Source of the DNA: Rhytidiadelphus loreus
Taxonomy: Eukaryota; Streptophyta; Bryopsida; Hypnales; Hylocomiaceae
Length of the DNA stretch: 64,000 bases
Direction: 5' to 3'
Assembly: GCA_947034895.1 (NCBI GenBank)
Contig: OX344764.1
Span: forward strand, 60,617,348 to 60,681,347
Shown here: piece after piece, positions 1-12,810 of the stretch
Position numbering within the stretch: the first letter of the stretch is position 1
Layout of the letters: each line of letters starts with the position of its first letter
Notes under the pieces: generated by a model
Told to the model about the DNA's origin: nothing
Databases searched by the model: none
The model's input: the letters and a program-made list of their open reading frames with translations, nothing else
Position numbers and translations under genes: made by a program

Positions 1-41
1 AAAGTCAAGAAAATTTGATCAAGCCAAATTGTCCAAATGAG

Positions 42-237
42 TGAACCCTTGAGCACCCTAGCGCCTCAAATTTGGCCTTCTATAATTGAAAGATTGCCCT
101 ATTTGACTATTATAACATTTTCAACAATATGGTCAAAACATTAGTCTAGGCTTGTCTCTACTACCAATTTCTATGGTTAGTTTTTATGAATCTTGTTTTG
201 GGTGACAATTTGATTGGAATGAGTGCTCAAGGGTTAA
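42..237. repeat. Short TTAA-family inverted-repeat element (about 190 bp)
   Basis: The left end reads TGAACCCTTGAGCACCC and the right end, reverse-complemented, reads TTAACCCTTGAGCACTC. This is a terminal inverted repeat of about 15 bp, flanked by TGAA on the left and TTAA on the right. The core is about 188 bp with no coding frame. It is the smallest member of the TTAA-flanked family spread through the window. Confidence 0.55.
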
Positions 238-271
238 CTAAAAACCTAAACATACGGTACTTGTACAATTG

Positions 272-1171
272 TTAATCTCTAGAGGACCAAGGCCTTTTTT
301 TGCCAAAAAACACTCAAAATTGCAATTTCTACATCAAAAAGTAAAAAAAACTGAATTTTTTTTGCACATCCAAGAGTAGAATTTTACACCTAACTAGTAT
401 GAGGATGTATAGAAAAAAATTCAGAATTTTTGACCACACAGATTGCAAGTTTTTTAGCACATTGCAGGATTAGATCACTTGACTTTGAACCTTCTTTAAG
501 TTAAATTTTTTGCACACAGAGTTTTGAGCTTTAGATCTTTATGGTGGAGGATTGAGTTGAGAGTCTAAAATTAAAATTAAAATTAAAAAAAATTAATTCT
601 TTAATAAATTGTTGAATAGAAGTAGGTACAAGATAGAAGGAAAATCTAAATTATTAATATCTCTAAGATGGAATTAAAATGCACTAATTCCAATGGTGAG
701 ATTGTTTTAGAAAGAAAACTAAACCATGTCGAACTTTTTTTTTGGAAAAATTGTAAAAATTGTATTCAGAAATGAATCCTATAAGTTATTTTTTCAAAAA
801 GATGCTCTAATTGCCCGAAAAACAAGATTATCCATAACTTTCTCATAACAAATCAAAATGGAATGAATCAAAGCTTTACATGTAGAAAAAAATATAATCT
901 ATGAGGAGAAAAAACTCAAAACATTCAAATTCAAATTTTTGAATTGATTTTTGTTGCCCCCTCTCCCACCCTCTCCACTATTTTTAGCTCATTTGGGCAT
1001 AACTTTTGTTCACAAGTACCAATTGAAAAAAAAATTATGGTCTTGTGAAGCTAATCATTTTTCCTATCTTCAAAAAATGTTTCAAAAAATTAGGACAAAA
1101 ATTCAGCTTGTAGGTGCCTGCCCCAAATCCCAGTTGTCCCTTGAAGGGACAAATGGTCCTTTACGGGTTAA
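272..1171. repeat. TTAA-flanked non-autonomous DNA element (about 892-bp core)
   Basis: TTAA at 272-275 and 1168-1171 bounds a core whose ends are inverted: TCTCTAGAGGACC on the left, GGTCCTTTACGGG on the right. Internal sequence resembles the elements at 33640-34027 and 54139-54719, sharing a block like 'gcataacttttg..caagtaccaattgaaa' near 1000-1035. It has no transposase-like frame. The family resembles piggyBac or Kolobok non-autonomous copies. Confidence 0.6.
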
Positions 1172-1176
1172 AATTT

Positions 1177-1234
1177 CTTTTCTTTTTCTTTTCTTTTTCT
1201 TTTCTTTTTCTTTTCTTTTTCTTTTTCTTTTCTT
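1177..1234. repeat. (TTTTC)n-like pyrimidine microsatellite
   Basis: A run of TTTTC/TTTTTC units starts a few bases outside the right TTAA of the preceding element. Apparent hydrophobic or KRKRKE-type reading frames across it are by-products of the repeat. Confidence 0.85.
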
Positions 1235-2194
1235 GAAATGACCTTCATTTTCAGAGGCTTTGTCTTCCTCACTGGGGATACAAGTGAGACAAGTACTTGA
1301 CTCCATGTAAGGAACCGACCAGTGAATTTACGTTGGAAACTCACATGTCCAAGTCACCAAGAGTAGGCCATTTTCATAACACAGCTGTTCCAAATGAGTG
1401 TACCCGGCCTCTCAGAAATTCCACCGTTTACAAAAAAAAAATTGAAAAACACTCTATCAATAGGGACAGACATTCAGATGGAGGCTGGCAAGCTTGTAAA
1501 CAAGTCCGGAAGCAGCCAGTGACGAAGCCGCCAAGGAGGCTAGTGCAATTGAACGCACTTGCGAGGTTGTTTTCTTAGCAAATTTTTTTAGAAAACTGAT
1601 GGCTCTGCTTGGCAAATTGTCCTTTCCACATAAGCTAGATTTCTGAACAAAATTGTTCCTTGTGTGACAAAAATTTTAAAAACAATTTTCTTAGAAAAAT
1701 CACTTGAATGCGATGAAAATAATGATAATGGAAAAGGATATTTGGCAATATTCTTTCTCTCTCACTGGATGAAGTCGTTAAATTGCTCCGAAATCATGTG
1801 ATGATGTTGATTTCCTTTGAACCAATGTATACAGTTTTGGATAAGTAAATGATTCTTATATTGCAGTCCACATGTTTCATGTTTCATCCATGTAAAATGG
1901 ATATAAATGACTTCATGACTCCAACGAAGATTGCTTTCTGCACTGCCCCAAATGAATGAAATATTTACACCATCCTCACTTGCCTTTCTAAATTTTGCAA
2001 GACATTGGAGACCCATAGTAGCTGGGATTTTATTGGCTCCAAATGGAAGAAGAATTGAAGAGGCTGCATGCGAGAAAGTTTGAGTAGGACCTTATTCAAT
2101 AAGTGAGCAATTGCTACAACGTTGTTCACAAGGGTAAGTTCAGTCACTCCGTCATGATCACAACACGCAAAAGGAATACACTCATGAATGGCAC
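1235..2194. other. Intergenic, no supported gene
   Basis: There are moderately GC-rich stretches at about 1290-1570, but the open frames are short, overlap on both strands, and lack a convincing start or splice context. I see nothing else to annotate. Confidence 0.4.
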
Positions 2195-3060
2195 TACTGT
2201 AGCTACTGCAGCATTTCTCTCTCCGTCCCCCGATGATTCGATTCCTCGCTCCAGTGAGATCTTTCATACCCCCCAGCACCTACGCGATAAGGCATTACCC
2301 TACTGTAGGTTCCCCGACCACAAGATTTTTCTTCGCTGAAGTGCCGGTCGCAGTTTGCGGCCCAACATGGCGGGGCCCGGGCCAGCCTCCGGCTGCTACT
2401 GTACTACTGTAACAGTCCAGCAGTATCCCTAACCCTAACGGATCAGAATCACACACAACACACGAAACAAGATCTCGCTCCACAAAAAAAAAAAAAATTA
2501 AGAAAAAAGCAGCATAAAAGAATTCGAAAATCTCGCCCCGAAAAGAAAAACTCGACATGACGACGGAGATTTTTGCAAGTATGGAAACCGCGACGGATCT
2601 GGTGGCGTGGCCCACTGAGCGGCGGACTGTGACGATTGGCGAAGGGAGTGCCGTGGGGTCGGGGAGAGCCAGCACGCAATGCGACGGAACCGTCAGCTGA
2701 ATGCGAAAAAAGCGAGTGAGGAGCAACTTGCAGTGGAGGTGCAGCACGCGGGTCGGCTATGGCTGACTGAACTATGGTTACTGTACACGGAATCGGGAAT
2801 CCTCGGACCTCGGCTTCTGGCTGGCTGGCGCGGGGCGGGGCTTCGAGGCTTTTTACTTGCTTGGCCGGCCGTCGATAGGACCCCGCGCAGGGATTGATGG
2901 ACGTCGATTGGGGAGGATCGGAGGGGGAGGAGGCGTCCGCTTGGATGCCAGTTGGCAAGGCGCGGGGAGGAGCATAATAGGCATGATGTGAGGACGGAGT
3001 TCGGTAGTTGCGCTACCGCCAGAATTGGCTCCTTCCTTTGCCACTACACGGATTTCTCTA
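2195..3060 (+). other. GC- and CpG-rich island, possible promoter and first exon
   Basis: GC content rises sharply relative to the AT-rich flanks, with many CG dinucleotides (2300-2400 and 2560-3010). An A-rich leader-like stretch (2440-2556) runs into an ATG at 2557. Open frames exist on both strands, as expected from high GC. No recognisable domain is present, and downstream sequence (3061 onward) shows no continuing exons. It could be a promoter with a leader exon, a gene remnant, or a GC-rich insertion. Confidence 0.35.
2557..2700 (+). CDS. Possible 47-aa small ORF or truncated first exon
   Basis: The frame starts MTTEIFASMETATDLVAW and ends in TGA at 2698-2700. It follows an A-rich, CG-containing leader that looks like a plant 5' untranslated region, and it lies in the middle of the CpG-rich island. 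It is too short to classify and shows no domain, signal peptide or membrane segment. It may be an upstream ORF, the start of a gene spliced elsewhere, or chance. A second frame at 2679-2897 overlaps its end. Confidence 0.18.
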   Translation: MTTEIFASMETATDLVAWPTERRTVTIGEGSAVGSGRASTQCDGTVS

Positions 3061-4997
3061 AAGTAGGGCTACGAGCCTATTTCAAGGAAGGATGAGAATT
3101 ATTTATTTATTTATTTTTTAATACAAATAAAGGGAACCCTTTACTGCAATAAAAATATAGTACAAAGCCTAGCTGCAAGCAACCTAGGGAGGTCAGAAGA
3201 GTGTTAGTGTAAAGGGTCAGAATTTTCATTCTTTTGGGGTTTAGGATTCCAAATATGGATTCAGAGCTTTCAAGCAAAATAAAATATGGTTTGACATGAT
3301 TCTAGACTATTTGAATTTTTGTTTGCAAGTTTTCATTTTCTTGCCATCTCTATATGAATTCATTAGAAAACTAACACAAAAATCTTGAAGCAATGAGTGA
3401 CCAATCTAAACAAGAGACAAAAAGTAATTTTTCAACTTGATTAAATGTACTTCATCCATTTTGTATCGCTCTTGTAGTATGTCCTTGAAAATGTTCATAA
3501 TCCATCCATTAGATATCAACTCTTTTTAGAATTAAGCTTCGAGTTAAGCTAGTGATATTGACAAATGCGATTTTATTTTGTTTATCAATGGAAAAAATGC
3601 AGAGAGTTGTATATGAGCCCCCTTTGCATTGGGCTTCTACACTAGGTAAACAACAAGAATATATGTGGGATGTTAGAGTACTTGTCATTGAGTAATAAAC
3701 TCAACAATGAAGAATCAAGTGTTCCTACATACAATGAGGTGAGTATTTCCAAACTAATAATGCACCCAAAATCGACACTATATACACATTTAAAACCTCC
3801 ACGTGTAAGATTCTCCTACGCTTTATTAGTTTTTTCTTATTTTGTTGATTTTGTGTATATTCTACCTTATGACTTGAAAGGTTACAAAAAGGAACAAAGA
3901 AACTTGTTCATGCCATGTGTATTGGGCTTAGTTGAAGAGGTGTTCCCTATCACTCTTCTACTAAGCTCTAATAATCTCCTCATTTAATACTTCTTCTCAC
4001 AAGGTGTTTTCACAAACTCACAAGTGACCAACAAATTTTTTTACTATTTTTCACTTACACGTACTCATGAGTCAAGCTCCTCTATACAAGTATTTTTAGA
4101 CTCTATGTTGCCTTACCATATGGCCACATTAAAAGAAATTTGGACCTTGCGTAGGGCTATTTAATTATATGAAATGTACAATTATCCCCCCCCCCCGTTA
4201 ATGAAAAAAAAATTGACCCACGTAATCACTCGGTGTACCAAGCAAGACACTTTTAGGAGGAAATTTTTTAGAGTCCCCCCCAAAATACTTCCTCACCCCT
4301 TGGATTTGCACATCGGCTACCAAACGACCCTCTACAGGGGCCATATTTTTTGTAATGTGTAGAGTGAAAATCTCCCATGTGATAAAGTATTCTTTCAAAA
4401 GTCATTTTGTTAGACCTCTAAAGACACTTTCTTAGACTCACTAAGCTAGCTTTGAATCTCTCTTACTTTCAAAACTCACTACAAAAATTGTCTCCCTTAC
4501 ATATAGGCTAAAAGTTTTGGTAGAATAACCCATTGTGATGAGAAGACCCATGGTGGACAAATAAGGAATCACTCCTTTACGGATTTATTTAGTAAATGAG
4601 ATTTGGGCCACAATCAATCAATCTTAATTGACAATAATAGAGTGATGAGTGACCTTGTTAGGAACTTCCAACTTTGTAGTCAAAATTCATTGTAGGAAGT
4701 ATTTTTTTTAGACCTTCCACATTAGAAAATATTGTGACTACTTTAGACGAGTAAGATGAGTATTATGGATATAGTTTTTGTTGAATTTGGGGTAGAAACT
4801 CTTTTGGGGCCATGATCAAGCAAAACATTTCAAAAATTCATAACAAATTCATATTCTGTCCAAAAAATATAATTTGATTGTTTCTCACACTTGTTTTTAT
4901 GTGGGAATTTTTTTTTTAAAATCATCAATGACACAAGGGCAAATTTCCAATTATGACCAAAATAAATGGGCTATTTTACTTTATAACAAGTGACTTG
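3061..4997. other. AT-rich intergenic DNA
   Basis: An (ATTT)n-like tract sits near 3100 and a run of C at about 4185-4198. One open frame of 105 codons (3670-3987) has AT-driven composition, no splice or start support, and no recognisable motif. I support no gene here. Confidence 0.45.
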
Positions 4998-5931
4998 TTA
5001 ACCCCTAAAAGACCAAACTGCATTTTTTAGCAACATAGAAATTTTAGATAGGTACATGTGACTGGAGATTTCTATATTTTGGGCCCAAACTTTAATAGAA
5101 GGTGTGGATGAGGAATACCTTTCATATGCACTAAAATTCAAGACATTTGGAAATATGGATCAAAAGTTATGACCTAATATGTCACTTTTTTGTAATTGGG
5201 CAATCTAAGTAGATTAAAAAAAATCACTTTTTTCAAAAACAAAAATTTGAAACTAATTTTCTAGATTATATTTATATGTGGAAAGATTTGAATCATTCCA
5301 TTTTGATCAATGAGTAAAAAGTTATGATGAATTTTAGGTTGCAGGCAATTATGGAGTCATTACTATAAAATAAACTTTGAAGTCCTTTATTGAGCTCAAT
5401 TTTCATTATTTTTTGAAAAAAATAGAATCATAGGATGTAGATTGTTTATTGCAACATTGCAACCATTGGGATCGGCATTCTCAATTCCATACTAAATTTT
5501 TAATAATTTTGTATTTTGAATCATTCTCTACTTCTTTCTACTTACTATTTTTTTCCTATATGTTATATGTTATAAAAAAATTCAAGTATGTAGCCAACTT
5601 GCCTTGAAGAATGAATCCAAAGAAGCACCATCATTTCATTCAAATGTGACTTTTTAAAGTGCAGCTGCCCAATTTCTCGCAGGGCCCAGAAAAATATTTT
5701 TGTCACTTCAAACACTACATAGATTTTTGTCACTTTTTGCAATCTACAAGGTGAAAATTTCAGAAATTTTTTCTACATCTTTTCAAACCAAAATAATACA
5801 AGATCCTATAGTTACTTGTGTCCAAAAATGTCTTTATTTTTTCCCTTCTAAAATTTGATACTTGTACTAGAAATGGCAGTTTTGGATTTTTTTTGGGTGA
5901 AAACAATAAGTCGCGGTCCTTTGGCGGTTAA
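4998..5931. repeat. TTAA-flanked non-autonomous DNA element, 925-bp class
   Basis: TTAA lies at 4998-5001 and 5928-5931. The left end is CCCCTAAAAGACCAAAC and the right end CGGTCCTTTGGCGG, which are inverted copies. The core is about 926 bp. It shares left sequence (gcaacatagaaatttt), the internal block ATCATTCCATTTTGAT (about 5291) and the right block GAAATGGCAGTTTTG with the elements at 18767, 25940, 30676 and 34279. No open transposase is seen. Confidence 0.75.
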
Positions 5932-8900
5932 CCCACCACAAGTGAGTATGAGTAAGCTTATCCGAGGCTCGTTTCTGTAGGGGTTCTCTACGTGCCTAGA
6001 GTAGCAAAGAAGAGAATCTGCAAACAGATTAAAAGCTCTAAAGTAAAGGCTATGGGCGTAGGTGGTGGTGATGAAATGCTCATGAATGGCTGGAAATCAT
6101 TTCCAGTGGGATTAGGGCAAGGATGGCGTGGCAGATGCAAACTAAGCTTCTTTAATTATCTTGGAAATAATCTGCAGCAGGGCTTTTGTTTTTCTTCGTT
6201 TTTTTATGAAGTGCCAAAGGGACAATAGATTAAAAAAATGTCATAGTGGGTGCTCCAAATTTCAACTCTCATCCACATATTGGATAGAGAATATCACATT
6301 AGCACATATCACATGTTCATAATTCTATTTTCATCCACAATCTCACAATTTCATCCAAGATTTTTTTTATTTGAAGTTTTCCGGCAAAAACTTCATAGTT
6401 TGTTGTCATTTCTAGCCAAATTATTCATATCCAATGCAATTTGGCACTAATTCACCCCCCAAAAAAGCCTTAATCTATAGTGAGTGAGATTGCTTTCTTG
6501 AGATTAGGTTGTCGACTAATTGGAACAAATTGAATTTGGGGTTCAAATACTAAGGTAAATCAAATTTACACCATGCCAAAACACTTCCCGAACAAGAGTT
6601 TTGTCATGCCTTGGGTGAATGGCTCCATCTCACCAATTGCGGACTTTGATGTTTTTCAACACATGCCACATAAATTTTTTGTCACCACACTTCAACTTCT
6701 ATTGTATTACATGTCAAAATTGTATGCTTTTTGTTGCCGAGGGTTTTTCCTCTGGTTCTGTGTACGGTTTCCCCTTATCGATGGAAATTGTCCATGTGTT
6801 TCAATAAAAAAATAAAAAAATAGTATGCTTTCCATTTGGGTACCTATCTATACTTATCTAAGATTTTTTGTTTGAAATGTAAGAACATCTACGCCCTAGT
6901 CTTCAAAAGGTTTGAGACACATCAAATGTGGATGATAAGTGCTTTGGGTCAATCAAAATATCCTTCTATCGTTCAATTTTAGTATGTCAAGCAAGGACCC
7001 TTCAAATCTAAATTAATTAGCTCTATTCTTTATTCCACTTGGCAATTGGTTAATTGGTTATTTATAAAAGACATTTTGTGAACTAGGTTGGGAGACCAAA
7101 AATTTGAGGACTCTTTAAAATAAAAGTAAAATTTTAGTGTGTCAAGTTTCACAAGCAAGGGTACACATGCTCTTATATATAGAGAGATAAGGGATGCAAC
7201 TAAGAAAAAGGTAAGATTTAGGGTATCCATACCTTATTTGAAGAAATTGGCTTCATGTTGACAAATTTTTTTCTTAGTTTTGTTGATACATTTAATCCTT
7301 TATGGAGAGTGAGGAAGACATGCACCTTGAATTAGGGTTTAGAGACTTTGCAAGGCCATCTAGGACATTGGCCTTTAGAATATGACTCCCTCCTCTTTGG
7401 GACAAGTGTCAGGATCTTCTACTGGACTTTATCCATGGCATTAAAATTATCTTTTTTAGCCCTTCCGAACCTCCTCATTAAATCCTTTTGCTTGGGGTTA
7501 TCAATTGGTTTTTGCTTATGCCTTTTTTTTTGTCATTTCTTGGATTACTTCCACCCGTGATTTTTTTCAATTTTCCAAGGTTTTAAAACTTATGATTGAT
7601 CTCGACTGTATTGATGAAGTTTTTGACATCCAAAAATATGTAGATTATAGATGAAACATCCTTTGTTCAAATATGTGGCAATATCATCCTATTTTGAGAA
7701 AATATTTTGGTGATTTTAAAATCAACAAATAGTTTGCAAAATATCATGAGTTTTTCCTCAAAAACACCATTTGAGAAAAATCATCACAAATAAAATCTTT
7801 GTTCCAGCATTGCCTTTTTTTTTTCTAGTTTAACTTATTTTTTCAAATGGCATTTGAGAATAGAGAGCTTGCAAGTGATGTTTTCTTACTTGTTTTGATT
7901 AAAAATAACCATGTTGATTTTTTACAATCAAACTTTGTGTTCTATTTCAAATTGAAAATTTTTAGACTTAGTTTATTGAAGAATAACTCCAAAATGCATT
8001 CTTTAAATGGTAGAGTGACAAGTAGAGTGATTATATTAGATCTTGAACGTAGTTTCTTCTTCTCCCATTCTACAAATATACATTTTATTTTTTCCTGTGC
8101 CCTAAATTGAATGTTAAAGCTAGTGTAGCCTTGGCATTCATGAGTAGTGGACACATAGACAAAGATTCTATTGATTGTTAGTCAAAATTTTCACATTCTA
8201 AATAGGAAAGTTGATTATTTTTCAACTTCTTGGAGGAAGGGCCTTTGCTCTTGGCACCTTGACAATTTTATATTTTTTCTTGTGTTGCAAAAGGTTTTGT
8301 TGTGCCGACATAACATTTTTACACATAATATTTTTCTTACATGATACATTATGATTCTTTATTTTGTCCATTATAAATTCATTGTTTTAATTATTTTTGT
8401 TTTTTCATTCTCTTCTACTAGTCATGTGATTCTTTCATCATTTTCTTTTCGATATTTCTATCATTCTAATGATTTCAGTAAGCATGTTCATAGTTTTCTC
8501 TAAAAGAATGACCTTCCAAATGGTTGAAGAATGTTATGCACATTTCAAGTAGTACTTAGATTACATGAAATCTTTAGAAGATGGTCAATTATCTACGAAT
8601 TTTCCTAAATATAGAAGGTGACCCTAAATCTATCATATGTTTAGCTTTTGTGTGCAATTTTTGAAGAGTTCATAGGAAGAGTCTTTTTAAATAAATATAA
8701 TTCATGAAGTATCTCTTGGTCTGATTACATTGCAAGCTTATATGTGATGCTCTATGTGTTGTGCATTTGTTCGTTGGGATTGAGTGATTGATGTGAAGAT
8801 GCAAGGTTGAAAAGACTTTGAGATATTGACTTCCACAACTTTGTGTACAATATTAATTATGGTGATGAAAGCTTGTATGCCCATTGGAGAACAAGGTGTT

Positions 8901-9499
8901 TATAAAATAATAATTTATTCACCTTTAAACATATATAAACTACTTAGCAATGTCATCTCAATATTCGATTTTTTTTTTTGGCAATTTCATCCATTTGAAA
9001 AGTATCCTATTTTTAATATTCTATTTTGAGGATTTCATTTTAGTATTGCATCACCCTAGAAAAAACAACTATGTATAATAGTTGAGCCTCCAACATTGCA
9101 ATGCAAAATGCAAAATGATGTAAACTGTTACTCCAAAATGGATCCCAATATTTAAATGTCTATCTTATGAACTCAAATACATAGTATGAGACTATGAGGT
9201 GTAGTCTCAAACAAACAAAACTAGTAGTTCACACTGGTTTCAAAAAGAGGTAAATATTTGATTCATGTGACAATTTTTTAGTACTCACTCAAGTGTTAGA
9301 TTATCTTTCATTGGCAATTTTCTTAATCTCACAGCTTGATGAACCCCAATCATGTCAAACACTAAGGTCAACTTTACACTTGGGACCAAACCAGGAAAAT
9401 CGAAATTCTTGAACCCCTCTCAGTGATCAAAGAGCATAAAAATGACCCAAATCGATCAAAAAGTATATTTAAATTTTTTAGATTTTCGTGTCTCCCCCA
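5932..9499. other. AT-rich intergenic DNA with possible old transposon remains
   Basis: Short frames such as 5992-6228, 6573-6815 and 7348-7560 have no domain or splice support. Read on the minus strand, about 7400-7560 gives lysine- and arginine-rich protein-like segments broken by stops, which could be decayed coding sequence. I cannot support a gene. Confidence 0.35.
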
Positions 9500-11137
9500 T
9501 GTGGAAAGCAGACCCACTCAGGCTGGAAAACGAGCACACTCTTCAATCACACACTAAGTTAGCATAGCATCAAAAAGAGACCCAAGTTCTCCTGCAAGCA
9601 ACAAAATCAATAATTTATGCATCAATCAGGACTGCAAAGGTTTTAAGTCTAATGACGGAACCCAACTGTACCCATCTCTTCTCACTGCTGTCATCAAAAT
9701 AACATTTATGATTGGTTTTCACTCAAAAGTTGCCCCCACCACGGCATCAAAGAAAAGAAAAAAGGAAGGTATTAAGCTTAAAGTTGGCAAACATCAACTG
9801 AAAGCTTCGGCCAACAACCAACCAACTAACTTCGATGTGCAAAGTACAGCAGGAGTACCCAACCCTGAACCATTTTATGGGAAAGATCTGCCACTACTTG
9901 TGCACTCAGCTGTCTTCAGGCCCACGAATCAGCACAAGAATGAAGAGCGGAGCGCTGCTGATGACGGACGCGGGTGACGGACGCTGATTCCTTGGTGGTG
10001 GTTCAAATACATTCCACATGGAAAATTCACCGTCTTGACGGACGGAAAATATTATATTCCTTTACCCAAATGGAGTGTGCGTCACAGGTAGGTAGTAACT
10101 CAACAGACTCTTCATTATTCACACTGGTCTTCGACTCGTCTTTGGACCAAATAATTCATCTTCTTATTCTTATTCTAGGTCGCACAGGGTCAACACGGGG
10201 CGGCTGTCGCTGGCAAGCTGAGGAGCTGCCGTGTTGAATCTTCACTGTTTTGGAGGTACAGGCACAGTTACTTAGCTCTTTCTAGATGGCAAGCAGCAGG
10301 TGTCGGAGGAAATTGCTAAAACATGATTTCTTTTGCGTTGTTGTATTATAATCAGCACAGTGAGCACCCGTACGGGATGGTGAAATTGGGACAGGACGGG
10401 TAGCCAGCCTGCATTAGGGTTTTGGGGTTCAGGTCGGAGAGAGTTGGACTTTGGAGTGGAGAATTGGGTTTTCCCATTTTTTTTGTGTATGATCAGAATT
10501 TCAACTTAGGTGATTGGTACATGACATCCGGATTCTTTCTGTGCACAAGCCATGGGAGGCACCAGAAGTTACCAGAAATGACCAGAAGACGCACTATACA
10601 TGCTCTAATACAATGAATGACAGACTTTTATTGGAATCTATTGCGGAGGAGGGTGCGTTCTTACAACTGCAAAAGAATGATATGGAGGAAGAGGATAGGA
10701 GATTGTAGAGTCTAGAGGAAGAATTTGAGGGGTTATGTTTGAGCTGCGTATTAGGGTTTCTCTGGAGTGTCTTTTTGTTGTCGATTCCGAGGGGCACATT
10801 TGAGCTTCCCAGGTCGATTTCATGCTTTCAATTGCAATCCTTCTCTGAACAATCTTTGAAGTATTTAAGGGTTTTATTGATGTATGCCTACTAATATAAT
10901 GACATTCTAAGTATGCAAGTTCAATGTTGTTATATCTTCAACATTAGTCTTGCTCCAGTTCTTAGAGTACTCTCGCCTCGATTGCTTCCTCGTCTCTTTC
11001 AGTGACAAGATAATTTACCACAGTTACTGCAGAATGCGACTAGTCGCAGAAACAGAGAAGAAACACAGAAATCCGAAACATAAACTTTCACCACTGCCAA
11101 TGCTTCCAGCCACGAATTGTCTTCACGTCAGTTTCTA
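9500..11137 (+). other. GC-richer gene-like zone, unassigned
   Basis: Composition and CG content rise at about 9700-10240 and 10380-10830. Open frames at 9708-9977, 9974-10237 and 10613-10708 are short. The frame from 10613 (MNDRLLLESIAEEGAF...) meets a TAG at about 10706 and then stays open to about 10890 with an acidic start (SLEEEFEG). This could be leader exons or promoter of the gene-like region downstream, or an unrelated decayed gene. Confidence 0.25.
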
Positions 11138-11530
11138 AGGTGGAGGATACTATTTGCATTACATCAATCGTTTCAGCATCTGTCGGAGAGTGATACTTGA
11201 AAGATCAGTATCGAGCTCTTGAGAGATCACGTTGGGCACAAGAACCAAAGTTTCTTGAGATCGAATTTTTGAAATCACAATGCACGGATTTCGTGTGCAA
11301 TTGCTCCAAGTTGTAGATCACTATTGAAAGACCGTAGACAACGCCATGTCCATTCAGAGTTCATTGGCATGAGACATTTAGCCAGGCAAGCTTACACCAG
11401 TTGCTAAATAAGTCCGGCCAAGTGTATGAATAGATGATGAGTTTAAGAGTGTATGAGTAAATGATTTACAATTGGTAACAGGACTCCATGTAGGAGATTA
11501 GGTCAGGTCCCTAACGGTTTAAGTCCCTTG
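11138..11530. repeat. Dispersed repeat, copy 1 (shared with 12930 and 45778)
   Basis: It starts with an AAGGTGGAGGATACTATTTG-like motif. Further on come 'gaccgtagac', 'tccattcagag', 'acatttagccaggcaagctta' and 'gtaggagattaggtcaggtccctaa'. The same ordered blocks recur at 45778-46100 and, partly, at 12930-13170. No terminal inverted repeats were seen. It could be a SINE-like or other short interspersed family. Confidence 0.6.
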
Positions 11531-12102
11531 GGATGATCAAACATTACTCAGATTGCTGCTTACCTTGCCCCTCTTCACACCCATGCACGGTCCCAACTCC
11601 CAAGATCAGGGTTGTACCTGGCCACAGTAGGCTTTACAGCGAATCACATGTGTTTGGGGAAGAAGGCCAGCCTGTGCGCACTTTGGAGAATGACATTTGA
11701 GCCCTGACTTCGACTACCTGTGGTCCTGAAGCCGAAGATCTAGGGAATCGTGGTGAGGTCGTCATGATTATGATGCTTCAGGTTGCGGCAACCACAATGA
11801 TGTATGGGCAGATGCTGCAGTATGTTGTCGCAGAGAATCGTGGTCGTGTGACCTCTGTACGAGGTTTTGCGTTGCAGTGAGGTGTACGGTATGTATTCCT
11901 TGCGGGAAATGCGAGTTGCAAGAAGACTTCTGTGCTCAGGAGGAGCCTGGGCTTCCACTGCATCGATTTCTCACGAGGCCAATACAATCCGGTCCGTGAT
12001 CCAGAAGAGAGGTCTGTTTTTATATGTTTTTCGGTGCTTTTCTAGCCCGGATTTGACAATTATTCTCAGTAGATACCGATTCCTGAGTGGAACGTTTTGC
12101 TG
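11531..12102. other. Intergenic or intronic, no supported gene
   Basis: Overlapping short frames on both strands (11740-11987 on the minus strand, 11867-12106 on the plus strand) mirror each other and carry no recognisable motif. Nothing further is supported. Confidence 0.35.
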
Positions 12103-12343
12103 TTAACCCCTAAACGACCAGGAAGCCGAAATTGAGCCTTACGTGTTATTTATCAGTTTTGAGTAGGTCATATGAGGACTTTCTTTGTCCAGTTTTTTCG
12201 AAGTTTTTGATCAACACATGCAATGTTCTTCACTGATTCTGGTGATTTGAAAACATTGGCTCCATCTGAATTTTACTTTTCACAATATGGTCAATAGAAT
12301 TGATCATTCTAAAAGCATGAATTCTTGGTCTTTTAGGGGTTAT
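12103..12343. repeat. TTAA-family short element, 232-bp class
   Basis: The left end is TTAACCCCTAAACGACCA at 12103. The right end reads TGGTCTTTTAGGGG followed by TTAT at 12340-12343, so one flank base has changed. The core is about 233 bp, close to the elements at 34028-34268 and 52217-52455, although the internal sequences differ. No coding frame is present. Confidence 0.7.
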
Positions 12344-12810
12344 TACGTTTTTTTGGAGGGTGCCCTAATTCATATTTGTGCAAGGGTTGTCTCCTTTCCA
12401 TCATGTCTGCCATATGTTTCTTGCTTATGGAGCACTCTGCGCTTTCCTTTGTGTTTCAGTAGTGTATGTTTTTTTCAGTTCAAGAGTGCTCCTTTCTTGT
12501 AGGGAATGGCGCAATTCAGACAACATTTGAAGCTACTCCATGTCTTCACCAAAGCACTGGTTCTCGTTCTGTGATTTGGGAACATTATTATCCCAAGGCG
12601 TTAGAGAATTTGCAGCGAGCCTCTGGTGAGGACTTAGCAATCAAATTGATGGATGATAGATTACTACCTTGTGAGGCTGCTTTCCAAAAACCTATTTTAA
12701 CTGTATCTGTGTCAATTTGGTGCTTGGCTCTGGGTGGAATCCGTTCTGATTGTAAATTGTGCTGGTCGCAGGTTTAAAAACTTGTACATGGACATTTTTA
12801 GGGTTTTCAT

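Noticed and set aside
2410..2440. CCCTAACCCTAA telomere-like sequence
   Set aside because: Only two units within an otherwise ordinary GC-rich island; too short to suggest a telomeric insertion.
2295..2958. 150- and 169-codon minus-strand ORFs in the CpG island
   Set aside because: Overlapping open frames are expected at this GC content; no domain, and their C termini run into a poly-T tract.
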